Below are positions 36,000 to 44,083 of a DNA stretch of 64,000 nt, in pieces; the stretch's first letter is position 1; each line of letters opens with the position of its first letter. The DNA is from CAWGET01 sp963821715. Its GTDB lineage: Bacteria > Bacteroidota > Ignavibacteria > Ignavibacteriales > Melioribacteraceae. Made by a program: the position numbers and the translations under genes. The stretch covers positions 124,001 through 188,000 of the forward strand of contig CAWGET010000006.1 in assembly GCA_963821715.1 (NCBI GenBank), written 5' to 3'. Under the pieces are notes generated by a model. That model was not told where the DNA came from, did not search any database, and saw nothing but the letters and a program-made list of their open reading frames with translations.

Positions 36000-36350
36000 T
36001 TATTGCTCATCTTTAATTTCCGTAACCGGCGCGTCGCCCCATAGCTTTTCTAATTTATAGTATTCCCTTGCGGTGGATTTAAAGATGTGAACCACAACAT
36101 CAAAATAGTCAAGGATGATCCAGTTTAGTGAATCATAACCTTCGCGGTGAAAAACTTTAATTCCCTCTTCTGCTAATTTATTTCTCACTTCGTCGGCAAT
36201 AGCTTTAACCTGCACGTCCGAATCGGCGGAACAGATCACAAAATAATCTGCCATGGTTGTAAGTTTTTTAAGATCGAGTAATTTAACTTCGCTTCCTTTT
36301 TTTGATAAAATTATTTCGGATATCTTTTCTGACAATTTTTTTGATTCCAA
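36000..36350 (-). CDS. rsfS: Ribosomal silencing factor RsfS
   Basis: A 116-residue protein that binds L14 and blocks joining of ribosomal subunits when nutrients are scarce. Family motifs are KKLTTMADYFVICSADSDVQ, AIADEVRNKLAEEGIKVFHREGYD and WIILDYFDVVVHIF with the WGDAP end. The start is a TTG 6 bases after AGAGGA. It begins 8 bases after the stop of the LytR_C gene, an arrangement common in other bacteria where rsfS sits next to a LytR-type gene. Confidence 0.95.
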   Translation of the reverse strand: MESKKLSEKISEIILSKKGSEVKLLDLKKLTTMADYFVICSADSDVQVKAIADEVRNKLAEEGIKVFHREGYDSLNWIILDYFDVVVHIFKSTAREYYKLEKLWGDAPVTEIKDEQ

Positions 36351-36358
36351 ATCTTCCT

Positions 36359-36850
36359 CTATTCTAACGGTTTTAATTTATTATAATCTTTTCCTATGAT
36401 AACGGAAACGTCGAGAAAATAATCTTCGTTCAATTGCTGAAAAACATTCTCATCGATAACGCCGAGTGATTCAGCTACTTTCCTCGCGTTGGCTTCATTC
36501 CCTATCCTGTCAATCACCATGGTTTTATCCACATCAAATGAAATATAGTTACCAACATTCACAACATCAAATTTTTGCGCGCGGAGATAATCTGTATATC
36601 TATCAGCAACACCCGCAACTCCGCACCCGTTCAGAACTTCCACCTGAATAATCTCAGAGGGAATTTGCTGAGCCGCTGCAGGATTATCTTTTAGAGGATC
36701 GTAAAATTTATAAAAGAGGGAAATTGCCATATAGATAATCACAACTCCCAAAACGAAAATAGCAATGTTAAGCAGCAAATTTTTAGTCGATGTTTTTACG
36801 TCAACTTCCTGCTTCTTCACCGTTTTTTTTACTTTTCTTTTCTTAGCCAA
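36359..36850 (-). CDS. LytR C-terminal domain membrane protein
   Basis: A 163-residue protein with a basic cytoplasmic N-terminus (MAKKRKVKKTVKKQ), one membrane helix (about residues 27-46) and an extracytoplasmic LytR_C domain starting IQVEVLNGCGVAGVADRYTDYLR and ending DVSVIIGKDY. The domain occurs at the end of LytR-CpsA-Psr proteins and alone beside rsfS; its function is unknown, probably connected with the cell envelope. It is the first gene of a two-gene unit with rsfS. Confidence 0.85.
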   Translation of the reverse strand: MAKKRKVKKTVKKQEVDVKTSTKNLLLNIAIFVLGVVIIYMAISLFYKFYDPLKDNPAAAQQIPSEIIQVEVLNGCGVAGVADRYTDYLRAQKFDVVNVGNYISFDVDKTMVIDRIGNEANARKVAESLGVIDENVFQQLNEDYFLDVSVIIGKDYNKLKPLE

Positions 36851-36867
36851 ATCATTCCGTCGGTATA

Positions 36868-36894
36868 TAAAAAAATAACCGGAAAAATTCCGGT
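36868..36894 (-). terminator. Rho-independent terminator, minus strand
   Basis: ACCGGAA (36878-36884) pairs with TTCCGGT (36888-36894) and on the minus strand is followed by TTATTTTTTT. It lies just upstream of the LytR_C gene and about 250 bases beyond the VapC gene, so it probably ends the VapBC transcript. The rest of 36895-37144 holds no gene that I can see. Confidence 0.65.
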
Positions 36895-37144
36895 CATCTA
36901 AATTACAAAATATTGCGGTTATTTTAAATTTAAGGTTAAGGTTATTAAAATTTGTAGTAAACTATTTTAAACATTCATCAACCAATGATACGAATATCCG
37001 ACGAACAGGATGGAAGTAATTCTGCTTAGTGAGTTTAATTTCTGCATAACCGATTCACGCGATACTGTTCAGCTTTAATGATTATCGCTCCCATATCTTT
37101 CTTTTTAATAAAGATAAAAAGACGCTATTTTATAGGGATTAGTA

Positions 37145-37516
37145 TTATTCAACTAATTCCAAACTTTCTATAAATTTAAAGTCTTTTATGTTATAAGTAA
37201 GTAAAGGATTTTTATTTTTAATTGAGGTAGCAGCTATTAATGCATCCGGAATTGATAAATTGTGACTTTTACTAAAACTCTCCATAAGACCGACTGCAAA
37301 AGAAGAAATATCCTGATTAATTTGAATAACAGAAATATGATTTATAGCTTTTTTTATTCTTAGTAACTCACGTTTATTGAAGGCGCCAAAATATAACTCC
37401 ATAAGTGTGACTGCACTAATGGCGAGTTTTGAATTTTTAAATTCCGTTATCCTTTGTAACGTTTCGGCATTCCCTTTTAAAAGTTCAATAATGATATTCG
37501 TATCTAAAAGAATCAT
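37145..37516 (-). CDS. vapC: VapC-type PIN-domain toxin
   Basis: A 123-residue PIN-domain ribonuclease. The acidic residues expected at the active site are in ILLDTNIIIELLKG (Asp5), LMELYFGA (Glu), and IPDALIAATSI plus LTYNIKDFKF (Asp residues). Such toxins cleave tRNA or rRNA. The ATG overlaps the antitoxin stop codon by one base, the usual coupling for VapBC modules. Confidence 0.9.
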   Translation of the reverse strand: MILLDTNIIIELLKGNAETLQRITEFKNSKLAISAVTLMELYFGAFNKRELLRIKKAINHISVIQINQDISSFAVGLMESFSKSHNLSIPDALIAATSIKNKNPLLTYNIKDFKFIESLELVE

Positions 37517-37728
37517 TAAATTCTTGACCAGCCTTTTGTACGTATTTCGTTAAGATCAATATCTCTATCAGCCCATAAACCAAATAATGATAAAATATTG
37601 TCTTCATTATCTTCGTTTTTCTCCGCTTCAGATATTTCTTCTACTTCCACAAAATCAATTTTATTTAAAATTGAAATTAGTTCTTCTTTTCTTTTCCGGT
37701 TCTTCAATTTTATAATTATTTTTTCCAT
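37516..37728 (-). CDS. vapB: VapB-type antitoxin
   Basis: A 70-residue acidic protein. The N-terminal half may contribute dimerisation or DNA binding, and the C-terminal segment SLFGLWADRDIDLNEIRTKGW is the typical toxin-wrapping tail (LFGxWxDR) of VapB proteins. It precedes vapC directly. It is expected to repress its own promoter together with the toxin. Confidence 0.85.
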   Translation of the reverse strand: MEKIIIKLKNRKRKEELISILNKIDFVEVEEISEAEKNEDNEDNILSLFGLWADRDIDLNEIRTKGWSRI

Positions 37729-37767
37729 TCTTCGGCTCGGTTAAAACGCAGTTTTAATGTTCGAAAA

Positions 37768-38241
37768 CTAATATCCTCTAAACGGCGAATACCTATTATA
37801 ATACGGATTCATATAGTAATTCGGGTAGCTATTGTATTGAACCCGGATGAACATATCTTCAGTGGGGCGGTAATTAATTTCCGCGTTGCTTATACGGAAT
37901 CCGCTTATTTGGTCGGTAAAATTTTGGCCGAACGAGTTATAAGGAGAAGCTGTTAACGTCGCGTCCACGCGCATATCCAGCTTATCGCTGAATTGATAGA
38001 ACATACTGTTTGTGTAAGTTCCGAGTGTAATGCTGTTATTAGCAAATGTAGAATACGACATTCCAAAAGAATGCGACATTTGAAATTTGGCAGGATCGAA
38101 AATTCCGAGAAGCAGACCGGAAGAGGATTTATTTAAGATTCCATCCTTTACATCAAAATCATTCACCGGTTTATCGCGGAACTGAGAAAACACCGAAGTT
38201 GTAACTATTAAAAATATCGCTACAGTTAAAATTTTTTTCAT
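37768..38241 (-). CDS. Small secreted protein of unknown function
   Basis: A 157-residue protein with a signal peptide (MKKILTVAIFLIVTTSVFSQ). The mature part has strand-like stretches (LLLGIFDPAKFQMSHSFGMS, MDMRV-type alternation) and a C-terminus rich in tyrosine, asparagine and proline (SYPNYYMNPYYNRYSPF). It probably sits in the periplasm or outer membrane. I do not recognise a named family. The gene precedes the VapBC module and follows panD on the same strand, but the gaps of about 40 bases leave its transcription unit uncertain. Confidence 0.65.
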   Translation of the reverse strand: MKKILTVAIFLIVTTSVFSQFRDKPVNDFDVKDGILNKSSSGLLLGIFDPAKFQMSHSFGMSYSTFANNSITLGTYTNSMFYQFSDKLDMRVDATLTASPYNSFGQNFTDQISGFRISNAEINYRPTEDMFIRVQYNSYPNYYMNPYYNRYSPFRGY

Positions 38242-38279
38242 GTCTATACCTGAATGATTTGCGTTAAATATAACAAAAA

Positions 38280-38630
38280 TTATTTTATTTGTTTGTTCTT
38301 TTCATCAACCTGAACCACAATTGGTTTATGATTCTTCGCTTCTTCTTCGTTCATATTAGAATAAGCAATTATAATCACCTCATCGCCTACGTGTCCAAGC
38401 CGTGCGGCGGCTCCATTCAGACCGATAACTCCGCTTCCCCGTTCGCCCAAAATAGTATAAGTTTCCAGTCGAACGCCGTTGCTTAAATTTGCTACCTGGA
38501 CTTTCTCGTTTACCAATATTCCCGCTGCGTCCAACAAATCGGGATCGACTGTCAAACTTCCTTCATAAAATAAATTCACATCCGTAATTTTAGCCCGGTG
38601 AATTTTCGCTCTGAACATCTCATACATCAT
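38280..38630 (-). CDS. panD: Aspartate 1-decarboxylase
   Basis: A 116-residue pyruvoyl enzyme that makes beta-alanine for pantothenate and coenzyme A. The precursor is expected to cut itself between Gly and Ser in NLFYEGSLTVDPDLLDAAG to form the pyruvoyl group. NGVRLETYTILGERGSGVIGLNGAAAR is also diagnostic (quoted in parts: NGVRLETYTI and GERGSGVIGLNGAAAR). The start may be the second methionine or the MFRAKIHRAKIT methionine; the first codons MMYE are a little longer than usual. Confidence 0.95.
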   Translation of the reverse strand: MMYEMFRAKIHRAKITDVNLFYEGSLTVDPDLLDAAGILVNEKVQVANLSNGVRLETYTILGERGSGVIGLNGAAARLGHVGDEVIIIAYSNMNEEEAKNHKPIVVQVDEKNKQIK

Positions 38631-38692
38631 TTTATCGTATCCTTTATGTAGTTATAATTTTACAAATATAAAATGCAAAAAGTTGCGTGCAA

Positions 38693-39148
38693 TTATATTA
38701 ACTTTACAATCATCTCGATTTCAACCGGGGCATTCAAGGGAAGTTCGCTTACTCCCACCGCGCTTCTAACATGCTTTCCGGCGTCGCCAAAAATTTTTAC
38801 AAGTAGATCGGACGCCCCGTTCGCAACCTTAGGCTGACTTGAAAATCCGCGAGCGCTGTTTACAAATACTGTTACTTTCACAATTTTTTCTATTTCATCC
38901 AATGAACCTGTAACAGATTTAACGGCGCTTAAACAATTGATCGCGCAAATTTCGGCCGCTTTTACAGCATCTTCTTCTGAAACTGTATCGCCTACTTTGC
39001 CTTCAGAAAATAGTTTTCCGCTTTGCAGGGGAAGTTGTCCGGCTGTAAATACAAGATTTCCTTCCTTTAACGCGGGAACATAAGATGCCAACGGTTTCGG
39101 CGCTTCGGGAATTTCAATGCCTAGTTCTTTCACTTTTTCGTCAAACAT
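38693..39148 (-). CDS. ridA: RidA-family enamine/imine deaminase
   Basis: A 151-residue YjgF/RidA-type protein of the longer LHR class. Motifs are GNLVFTAGQLPLQSGKL, INCLSAVKSVTGSLDEIEKI, VTVFVNSARGFSSQP and HVRSAVGVSELPLNAPVEIE, where the arginine binds the carboxylate of the substrate. It hydrolyses reactive 2-aminoacrylate-like intermediates formed by PLP enzymes. It stands as a single gene 60 bases before panD. Confidence 0.92.
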   Translation of the reverse strand: MFDEKVKELGIEIPEAPKPLASYVPALKEGNLVFTAGQLPLQSGKLFSEGKVGDTVSEEDAVKAAEICAINCLSAVKSVTGSLDEIEKIVKVTVFVNSARGFSSQPKVANGASDLLVKIFGDAGKHVRSAVGVSELPLNAPVEIEMIVKLI

Positions 39149-39403
39149 TGTAACCTTCTTTCAATTTTTATAATTATATAAATTAATTAAATAAAAGTAA
39201 AAAATGAAATAGGAGACGCATGGAACTGCGGAATTAAGCAGACAATTCCAAACGTTGAGGAGACTGATTTTTATGATTAATCCGATAAATTATCTTATAT
39301 CTTATGAAAAATATTTCTGGCCCATTATTCATGCCTCTCTCCTTGCCTATTGCGTGCGGCTTTAGTAAATTTACCGGAATTTTAATACGAACTAAGGATT
39401 GAA

Positions 39404-40168
39404 ATGAGCGGGCAAAAATTTGAAGAACTGATGGAAATAATGCGAAAACTTCGGAAAGAATGCATTTGGGATAAAGAACAAACACACGATTCAATTAAAG
39501 CCGCAACAATAGAAGAGGCATACGAAGTTGTTGAGGCAATTGAAGAAAAGGATTATCAGGAATTAAAAACTGAGCTCGGCGATCTTCTGCTGCATATAGT
39601 TTTTCATTCGGTTATAGCGGAAGAAGAAAATAATTTCAAGGTAGATGATGTAATCGATTCAATCAAAAATAAATTGGTTAGAAGACATCCGCACGTTTTC
39701 GGCGATGTAGAAATTAACGGAAAATCCGACATCACAAAAAATTGGGAAAAAATAAAATTAGAAGAAGGGCGCGAATCCGTTTTGGAAGGAATCCCTAAAA
39801 ATCTTCCCGCATTGCAGCAGTCATTTCGGCTTCAGGAAAAAGCGTCTAAAATTGGTTTCGACTGGAACGAGAAAATAGACGTCTGGAAAAAAGTTAAAGA
39901 AGAAATAGAAGAATTTGAAGAAGTTTCTCATTCAGGCGATAAGGATAAAATGGAAGATGAGTTGGGCGATCTCTTTTTTTCACTTATAAATTATTCCAGA
40001 TTTTTAGATATTAATCCCGAATACGCGCTTAGGAAAACAAATAAAAAATTTCTTAACAGATTTCAATTTATTGAACAAAAATTGAAAGAAAATGGTAAGA
40101 GTATTTCGGATTCCAATTTGGAAGAGATGGATAAGTATTGGGAGGAAAGCAAAAAAGAGAGAAGCTAG
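39404..40168 (+). CDS. mazG: Nucleoside triphosphate pyrophosphohydrolase MazG
   Basis: A 254-residue protein with two MazG domains. The first has LRKECIWDKEQTHDSIKAAT, EEAYEVVEAI and ELGDLLLHIVFHSVIAEE with metal-binding glutamates and aspartate; the second has KVKEEIEEFEEV and EDELGDLFFSLINYSRFL. The enzyme splits NTPs to NMPs and clears non-canonical or excess nucleotides. AAGGATTG precedes the ATG. The gene stands alone on the plus strand between minus-strand units; the 255 bases before it hold only a short, unconvincing frame. Confidence 0.94.
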   Translation: MSGQKFEELMEIMRKLRKECIWDKEQTHDSIKAATIEEAYEVVEAIEEKDYQELKTELGDLLLHIVFHSVIAEEENNFKVDDVIDSIKNKLVRRHPHVFGDVEINGKSDITKNWEKIKLEEGRESVLEGIPKNLPALQQSFRLQEKASKIGFDWNEKIDVWKKVKEEIEEFEEVSHSGDKDKMEDELGDLFFSLINYSRFLDINPEYALRKTNKKFLNRFQFIEQKLKENGKSISDSNLEEMDKYWEESKKERS

Positions 40169-40282
40169 TTGCTAGATGCTAGACGAACAGGAATCAGATG
40201 TAAAACGAAAAATCAAAAGTTAGCGGATTAGCTTTTGCGTGATTATGTTTTTAGCCGGAGTTAGAGTTAGCAGTATAAGATC

Positions 40283-41260
40283 TTATCCCCCGTCATTTCC
40301 ATCGTGGAATTTTTCATAAGCGTCAATGATGTCTTTCACCAATTTATGGCGTACTACATCCCCTTTCGAGAAATAAATAAACCCAATTCCATCAACATTT
40401 TTTAGAATTTGCTGAACTTCGATTAATCCCGATGAACTATTTTTAGGCAGATCTATTTGAGTTATATCGCCGGTTATTATCGATTTCGAATTCGGTCCCA
40501 ATCGTGTTAAAAACATTTTCATTTGCAGGCTAGTGGAATTCTGAGCTTCATCTAAAATAACAAATGCATTATTTAATGTTCTGCCGCGCATATACGCCAG
40601 CGGAACAATCTCTATCACACTTTTCTCAATATAATTTCTCAATTGATCCGCGGGAATCATATCCTGGAGTGAATCGTAAAGCGGACGCAAATAAGGATCA
40701 ATCTTTTCGCGAAAATCGCCGGGTAAAAATCCTAAACTTTCTCCTGCTTCAACTGCGGGGCGAGCGAGAACAATCTTTTTTACAATTCCCTTTTTGAGCG
40801 CCGAAACTGCAAAAGCAACGGCTAAAAATGTTTTTCCCGTTCCGGCAGGACCAATTGCGAAGCAGATATCATTATTCAATACTTTCTTTTGATATTCAAC
40901 CTGTCCTCCGGTTCGTGCTTTAATTACATCTTTATTTGTGTAAAGAATTATCGTGTCTAATTCTTTATCGCCTATAACATCTTTGCCCTGTAAAGCAAGA
41001 TCGATAATCGTTTCAACATCGGACGATTGAAGCCGTCCGGTAGTGTTCAAAACAAATATCATCTCTTTAAAAACTTTTTCGATCACCTCAACTTCTGTAT
41101 CGACACCTTTAATAAAAACCGAATTTCCTCTAACTGTAATGTTGGCATTAAATCTTTGCTCAATCGGTTTTAGATTTTCATCGTGTAAACCCAGCAGCGT
41201 AAGAAGATCTACGCTATCAAGAGTTACGGCTTTTTCTTTCTGTTCTATTTTTTCCTCCAA
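40283..41260 (-). CDS. PhoH-like ATPase (YbeZ type)
   Basis: A 325-residue P-loop ATPase. The N-terminal KH-like part (LLTLLGLHDENLKPIEQRFN) precedes the Walker A motif GPAGTGKTFLAVAFAV and Walker B motif AFVILDEAQNST, followed by PNSKSIITGDITQIDLP. YbeZ acts with the RNase YbeY in rRNA maturation. The start is unusual: the TTG at 41260 is part of the TTGGAGG ribosome binding site itself, while an ATA codon at 41248 lies correctly spaced after GGAGGA and would give IEQKEKAVTLDS. No ATG is available nearby. A terminator for the upstream gene ends 3 bases before this start region. Confidence 0.92.
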   Translation of the reverse strand: MEEKIEQKEKAVTLDSVDLLTLLGLHDENLKPIEQRFNANITVRGNSVFIKGVDTEVEVIEKVFKEMIFVLNTTGRLQSSDVETIIDLALQGKDVIGDKELDTIILYTNKDVIKARTGGQVEYQKKVLNNDICFAIGPAGTGKTFLAVAFAVSALKKGIVKKIVLARPAVEAGESLGFLPGDFREKIDPYLRPLYDSLQDMIPADQLRNYIEKSVIEIVPLAYMRGRTLNNAFVILDEAQNSTSLQMKMFLTRLGPNSKSIITGDITQIDLPKNSSSGLIEVQQILKNVDGIGFIYFSKGDVVRHKLVKDIIDAYEKFHDGNDGG

Positions 41261-41262
41261 AT

Positions 41263-41300
41263 AAAAAACGCTCTTTTCAAATATAATGAAAAGAGCGTTT
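41263..41300 (-). terminator. Rho-independent terminator of the LysM gene
   Basis: AAACGCTCTTTTCA (41266-41279) pairs perfectly with TGAAAAGAGCGTTT (41287-41300), 14 bp, and on the minus strand runs straight into TTTTTT. It lies 24 bases beyond the LysM stop codon and abuts the ribosome binding site of the PhoH-like gene. Confidence 0.9.
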
Positions 41301-41323
41301 CAATTGAAATTTTATGAGTTAAA

Positions 41324-42016
41324 TTAGTTCTGCTGAGCAGGTGCAGGTTTATAATTTCTTCTCATTTTTTCATATTTTTGTTGTTCCTGATCCGTTAATG
41401 GCGGAACCTGGAATGACTGATTAGGATAAATCAAATCAGGATTTTTTATTTGATCTCTGTTTGCGTTATAAATAATCGGCCATGCAAAACCATTTCCATA
41501 AAACTGATCTTTTTTAGCGATCTTCCAGAGATAATCCCCTTTTACAACATTATAAGTTGCAACCTGAGGTTTTTCCTGCCATGCGTCTAAAGATCTCTGA
41601 GCTTGTGTGTGAACTTTATCGAAGAATTCAGGTAAAGCTGAAATTTTGTTCTTTTTTAATTCATTCAGCATATTCTGTACTTCTTCTTTAGGTCCTTCTT
41701 TTCTGTCAACTCTGCTCATTACTTTATTTAATTTATTTCTGAAATCGTCAACATCAGATTTAGTTGCACCAACCATTGCGTACAATTCGTTTGTACAGTC
41801 TTCGGTGGCTTGTAGTTCATCTAATTGACTTTGAAGATTTTCAACATCGCTTTGAAGTTGATTGACTTGATTCTGTAATTCAGTTTTTCTTTCGTTTAGT
41901 CTTTGTAATTCGTTTTCCCATTCCTCTGAAGACATTTCTTCTTCTTCCTGAGCCATTACATTAGCAGAAAGGAAAAGGACAAAAACAAAAACGCTTAAGT
42001 ATTTCAAAAGTTTCAT
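41324..42016 (-). CDS. Secreted coiled-coil LysM-domain protein
   Basis: A 230-residue protein with a signal peptide (LLKYLSVFVFVLFLSANVMA). A long coiled coil follows (about 28-75, QRLNERKTELQNQVNQLQSD), then a helical middle and a C-terminal LysM domain (YNVVKGDYLWKIAKKDQFYG to YPNQSFQVPP) that would bind peptidoglycan. The tail is rich in lysine and proline. It lies 33 bases after a coiled-coil lipoprotein gene. The two together look like an envelope-spanning pair, but no function is known. Confidence 0.85.
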   Translation of the reverse strand: MKLLKYLSVFVFVLFLSANVMAQEEEEMSSEEWENELQRLNERKTELQNQVNQLQSDVENLQSQLDELQATEDCTNELYAMVGATKSDVDDFRNKLNKVMSRVDRKEGPKEEVQNMLNELKKNKISALPEFFDKVHTQAQRSLDAWQEKPQVATYNVVKGDYLWKIAKKDQFYGNGFAWPIIYNANRDQIKNPDLIYPNQSFQVPPLTDQEQQKYEKMRRNYKPAPAQQN

Positions 42017-42049
42017 TTATTTTCCTCCGTTTTATTTTTATTCAATTTC

Positions 42050-42376
42050 TTAATTATCCATCTCGTCATTGTTTTCCATCATCTGCTCCATTTCCTGCTG
42101 AGCTTGCTGAACTTTCTGCAGGTTTTGTTTGGCAGCTTGCTTGTCTTGTTCACACTGATCGAGATTGGAATTCCTTTCGGCTATTTCTCTTTCCAGTTTT
42201 GTTTTTTCACTCTTTAACTGATTTACTTCCTGCTCTAACTCATTTACTTCGGACCGTAAAGATTCTAACTGCGCCATTTCTTCTTCACTTACGCCCCCGC
42301 ATCCTGTAAAAACTACAAGACCGGCAAAAAGGAAAGTTAATACCATTGTATTAACAATTCTTTTTAGATTTGTCAT
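42050..42376 (-). CDS. Small coiled-coil lipoprotein
   Basis: A 108-residue protein with a lipoprotein signal (LTFLFAGLVVFTGCG, Cys near residue 26). It continues as one long heptad-repeat helix (about 30-100: ESLRSEVNELEQEVNQLKSE, LQKVQQAQQEMEQMMENNDE). It resembles Lpp-like or Pcp-like structural lipoproteins in layout only. It shares a transcription unit with the LysM protein, with a GGAGG before its ATG. Confidence 0.75.
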   Translation of the reverse strand: MTNLKRIVNTMVLTFLFAGLVVFTGCGGVSEEEMAQLESLRSEVNELEQEVNQLKSEKTKLEREIAERNSNLDQCEQDKQAAKQNLQKVQQAQQEMEQMMENNDEMDN

Positions 42377-42444
42377 GGTTCCTCCTTCAGTGGTTATTGT
42401 TAATTAAGTAATTAATTTGACTAAAATTTTATTGATAATTAATA

Positions 42445-43125
42445 TCAAATTAATCTTTTTTCTACAAAACTTGTATAAGAACTTCCTGCTAAAATTATAT
42501 GATCGAAAACTAATATTTCCATTAATTTCCCCGCTTCAACAAGCCGCTTAGTTAAATTTACATCTTCACGGCTCGGTTCCGGATTCCCACTAGGATGATT
42601 ATGCAATAAGATAATATTTGCAGAATTATTATCAATTGCAACTTTAAAAACCTCTCGTGGATGAACAATGCTTGAGTTTAAAGTACCCACGGAAATAACT
42701 TCGTGCTTAATAATTTTATTTGAAGAACTTAAGCATACGACGGTGAACTTCTCTTTTAATTCATCGCGATAGAGCGGTAGAAAAATATCCGCAACATCTT
42801 TAGGCGATGATATCTTTTTGCTGGAATACCATTTATTATTATGATCTACCCGTCTGCTAATTTCGAAAGCGGCAACAAGCGACGCCGCTTTATCTTTTCC
42901 CACACCAACATCGTGCGTTAAAGATTCAACAGATTTTCCTGCTAATACTGATAATCCACCGTATTTATTTAATAATTCCTGTGCTAAATAAATTACCGAT
43001 TTACCCTTTACTCCGGTTCTTAGTAAAATAGCGATCAATTCCGAGTCGCTTAAATTCTGAGAACCTCTGAGAATTAGTTTCTCTCTGGGTCTGTCATCAA
43101 TCGGTAAATCTTTAACCTTAAGAAT
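42445..43125 (-). CDS. radC: DNA repair protein RadC (JAB/MPN metalloprotease-fold)
   Basis: The HhH-like N-terminal part (KVKDLPIDDRPREKLILRGS) and the C-terminal JAMM domain with ILLHNHPSGNPEPSREDVNL and metal-binding HxH...D identify RadC; the role in repair is doubtful for the family. The frame from an in-frame TTG at 43038 gives only 197 residues and lacks the conserved start. Extending upstream adds 29 codons and gives 226 residues, the normal length, but the codon at the expected start is ATT (43125), placed 4 bases after GAGGG. No ATG, GTG or TTG lies between it and an upstream TAA, apart from the one inside the conserved SELIAILLRTG motif. Confidence 0.85.
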   Translation of the reverse strand: MLKVKDLPIDDRPREKLILRGSQNLSDSELIAILLRTGVKGKSVIYLAQELLNKYGGLSVLAGKSVESLTHDVGVGKDKAASLVAAFEISRRVDHNNKWYSSKKISSPKDVADIFLPLYRDELKEKFTVVCLSSSNKIIKHEVISVGTLNSSIVHPREVFKVAIDNNSANIILLHNHPSGNPEPSREDVNLTKRLVEAGKLMEILVFDHIILAGSSYTSFVEKRLI

Positions 43126-43215
43126 TTTACCCTCAGTGATTGAATTTTATAATGCCAGTAAATAATATACTAATTTGAAATTAAAATATGAAAAAAAATA
43201 TTAATTAACAAAATA

Positions 43216-44079
43216 TTATAAATTGTTAATTCTTTCATTTACGGCAATATTATCATTAGGATTTAGCAGCAAAGCTTCTTCAAAGAACAGATTCGCGTCA
43301 TCCATTTTATTGTTTTTCTTACAGGCCAAGCCTAAAAGAGTATATATTTCCGAAGATACTTCCTCGCTGTTAATACAGTTTCTCAAATGTTTTTCAGCTT
43401 TAACATAATCATCAAGCGCATACAAAATTCTTCCCGCCCATTCGTTAACTGCCGCTGCTTTATAGTTCAACTTAAGAGCTTTCTTAATTGATTCGTAAGC
43501 GTGATAATTCATCTCCTTAAAATAATATAACTGGGCTGTTAAAAGATGAGCTTCAAAATTCAGTCCTGTTATATCAGCAGCTTTTTGTATGTAAGTAAAT
43601 CCGTCTTCTATTTTATTTAATCTAACGGCAAGTTTAGTAAGATAAATAAGCGCTTCTTCGTTATTAACGCCTTTATTAATTTCAATATATTGATCGAAAT
43701 AGATATGGGATATTTCGTTTTCTTTCAAATTGAAATTGATTACACCGAGCAGAAAAAATACCTCTGGGTTCTCGTCTTTCGAAACTTCATCAAGAACATC
43801 CGAAGCACGGCTGTAAAAATTATTCTTTATTAAAAATGATGCAAAATATATTTTAAGCGCTTCATCATCTTTAAAAAGATTTATGCTTTTGTTTAGAATA
43901 TTTTGAGCGGCGTCTAAATTATTTAGTCTTTCATAAATTTTGGATAATTTTACGTAGGAATATCTTTCGTCGGGATATTTCGCAATCAGCTTTTCATAGA
44001 TCTGAATAGCATGAAGATATTTATTTTCGTTCTCGAAAGATGACGCTTGTTTAAACTTTTGCTCAATCTCGTGCTGCAT
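43216..44079 (-). CDS. Tetratricopeptide-repeat protein
   Basis: A 287-residue all-helical protein with about seven TPR units across its length, for example YLHAIQIYEKLIAKYPDERY, NLDAAQNILNKSINLFKDDE, YVKAEKHLRNCINSEEVSSE and MDDANLFFEEALLLNPNDNI. There is no signal peptide or membrane helix, so it is probably a cytoplasmic scaffold. It starts 4 bases after guaA and is likely co-transcribed with it. The partner is unknown. Confidence 0.85.
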   Translation of the reverse strand: MQHEIEQKFKQASSFENENKYLHAIQIYEKLIAKYPDERYSYVKLSKIYERLNNLDAAQNILNKSINLFKDDEALKIYFASFLIKNNFYSRASDVLDEVSKDENPEVFFLLGVINFNLKENEISHIYFDQYIEINKGVNNEEALIYLTKLAVRLNKIEDGFTYIQKAADITGLNFEAHLLTAQLYYFKEMNYHAYESIKKALKLNYKAAAVNEWAGRILYALDDYVKAEKHLRNCINSEEVSSEIYTLLGLACKKNNKMDDANLFFEEALLLNPNDNIAVNERINNL

Positions 44080-44083
44080 TTAT

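Noticed and set aside
39271..39363. A 30-codon plus-strand frame before mazG
   Set aside because: It has an ATG and a weak GAGGAG upstream but the spacing is long and the peptide has no recognisable character; too little support.
39234..39494. Minus-strand frame overlapping the mazG start
   Set aside because: It overlaps the conserved N-terminus of mazG and shows no protein-like signature.
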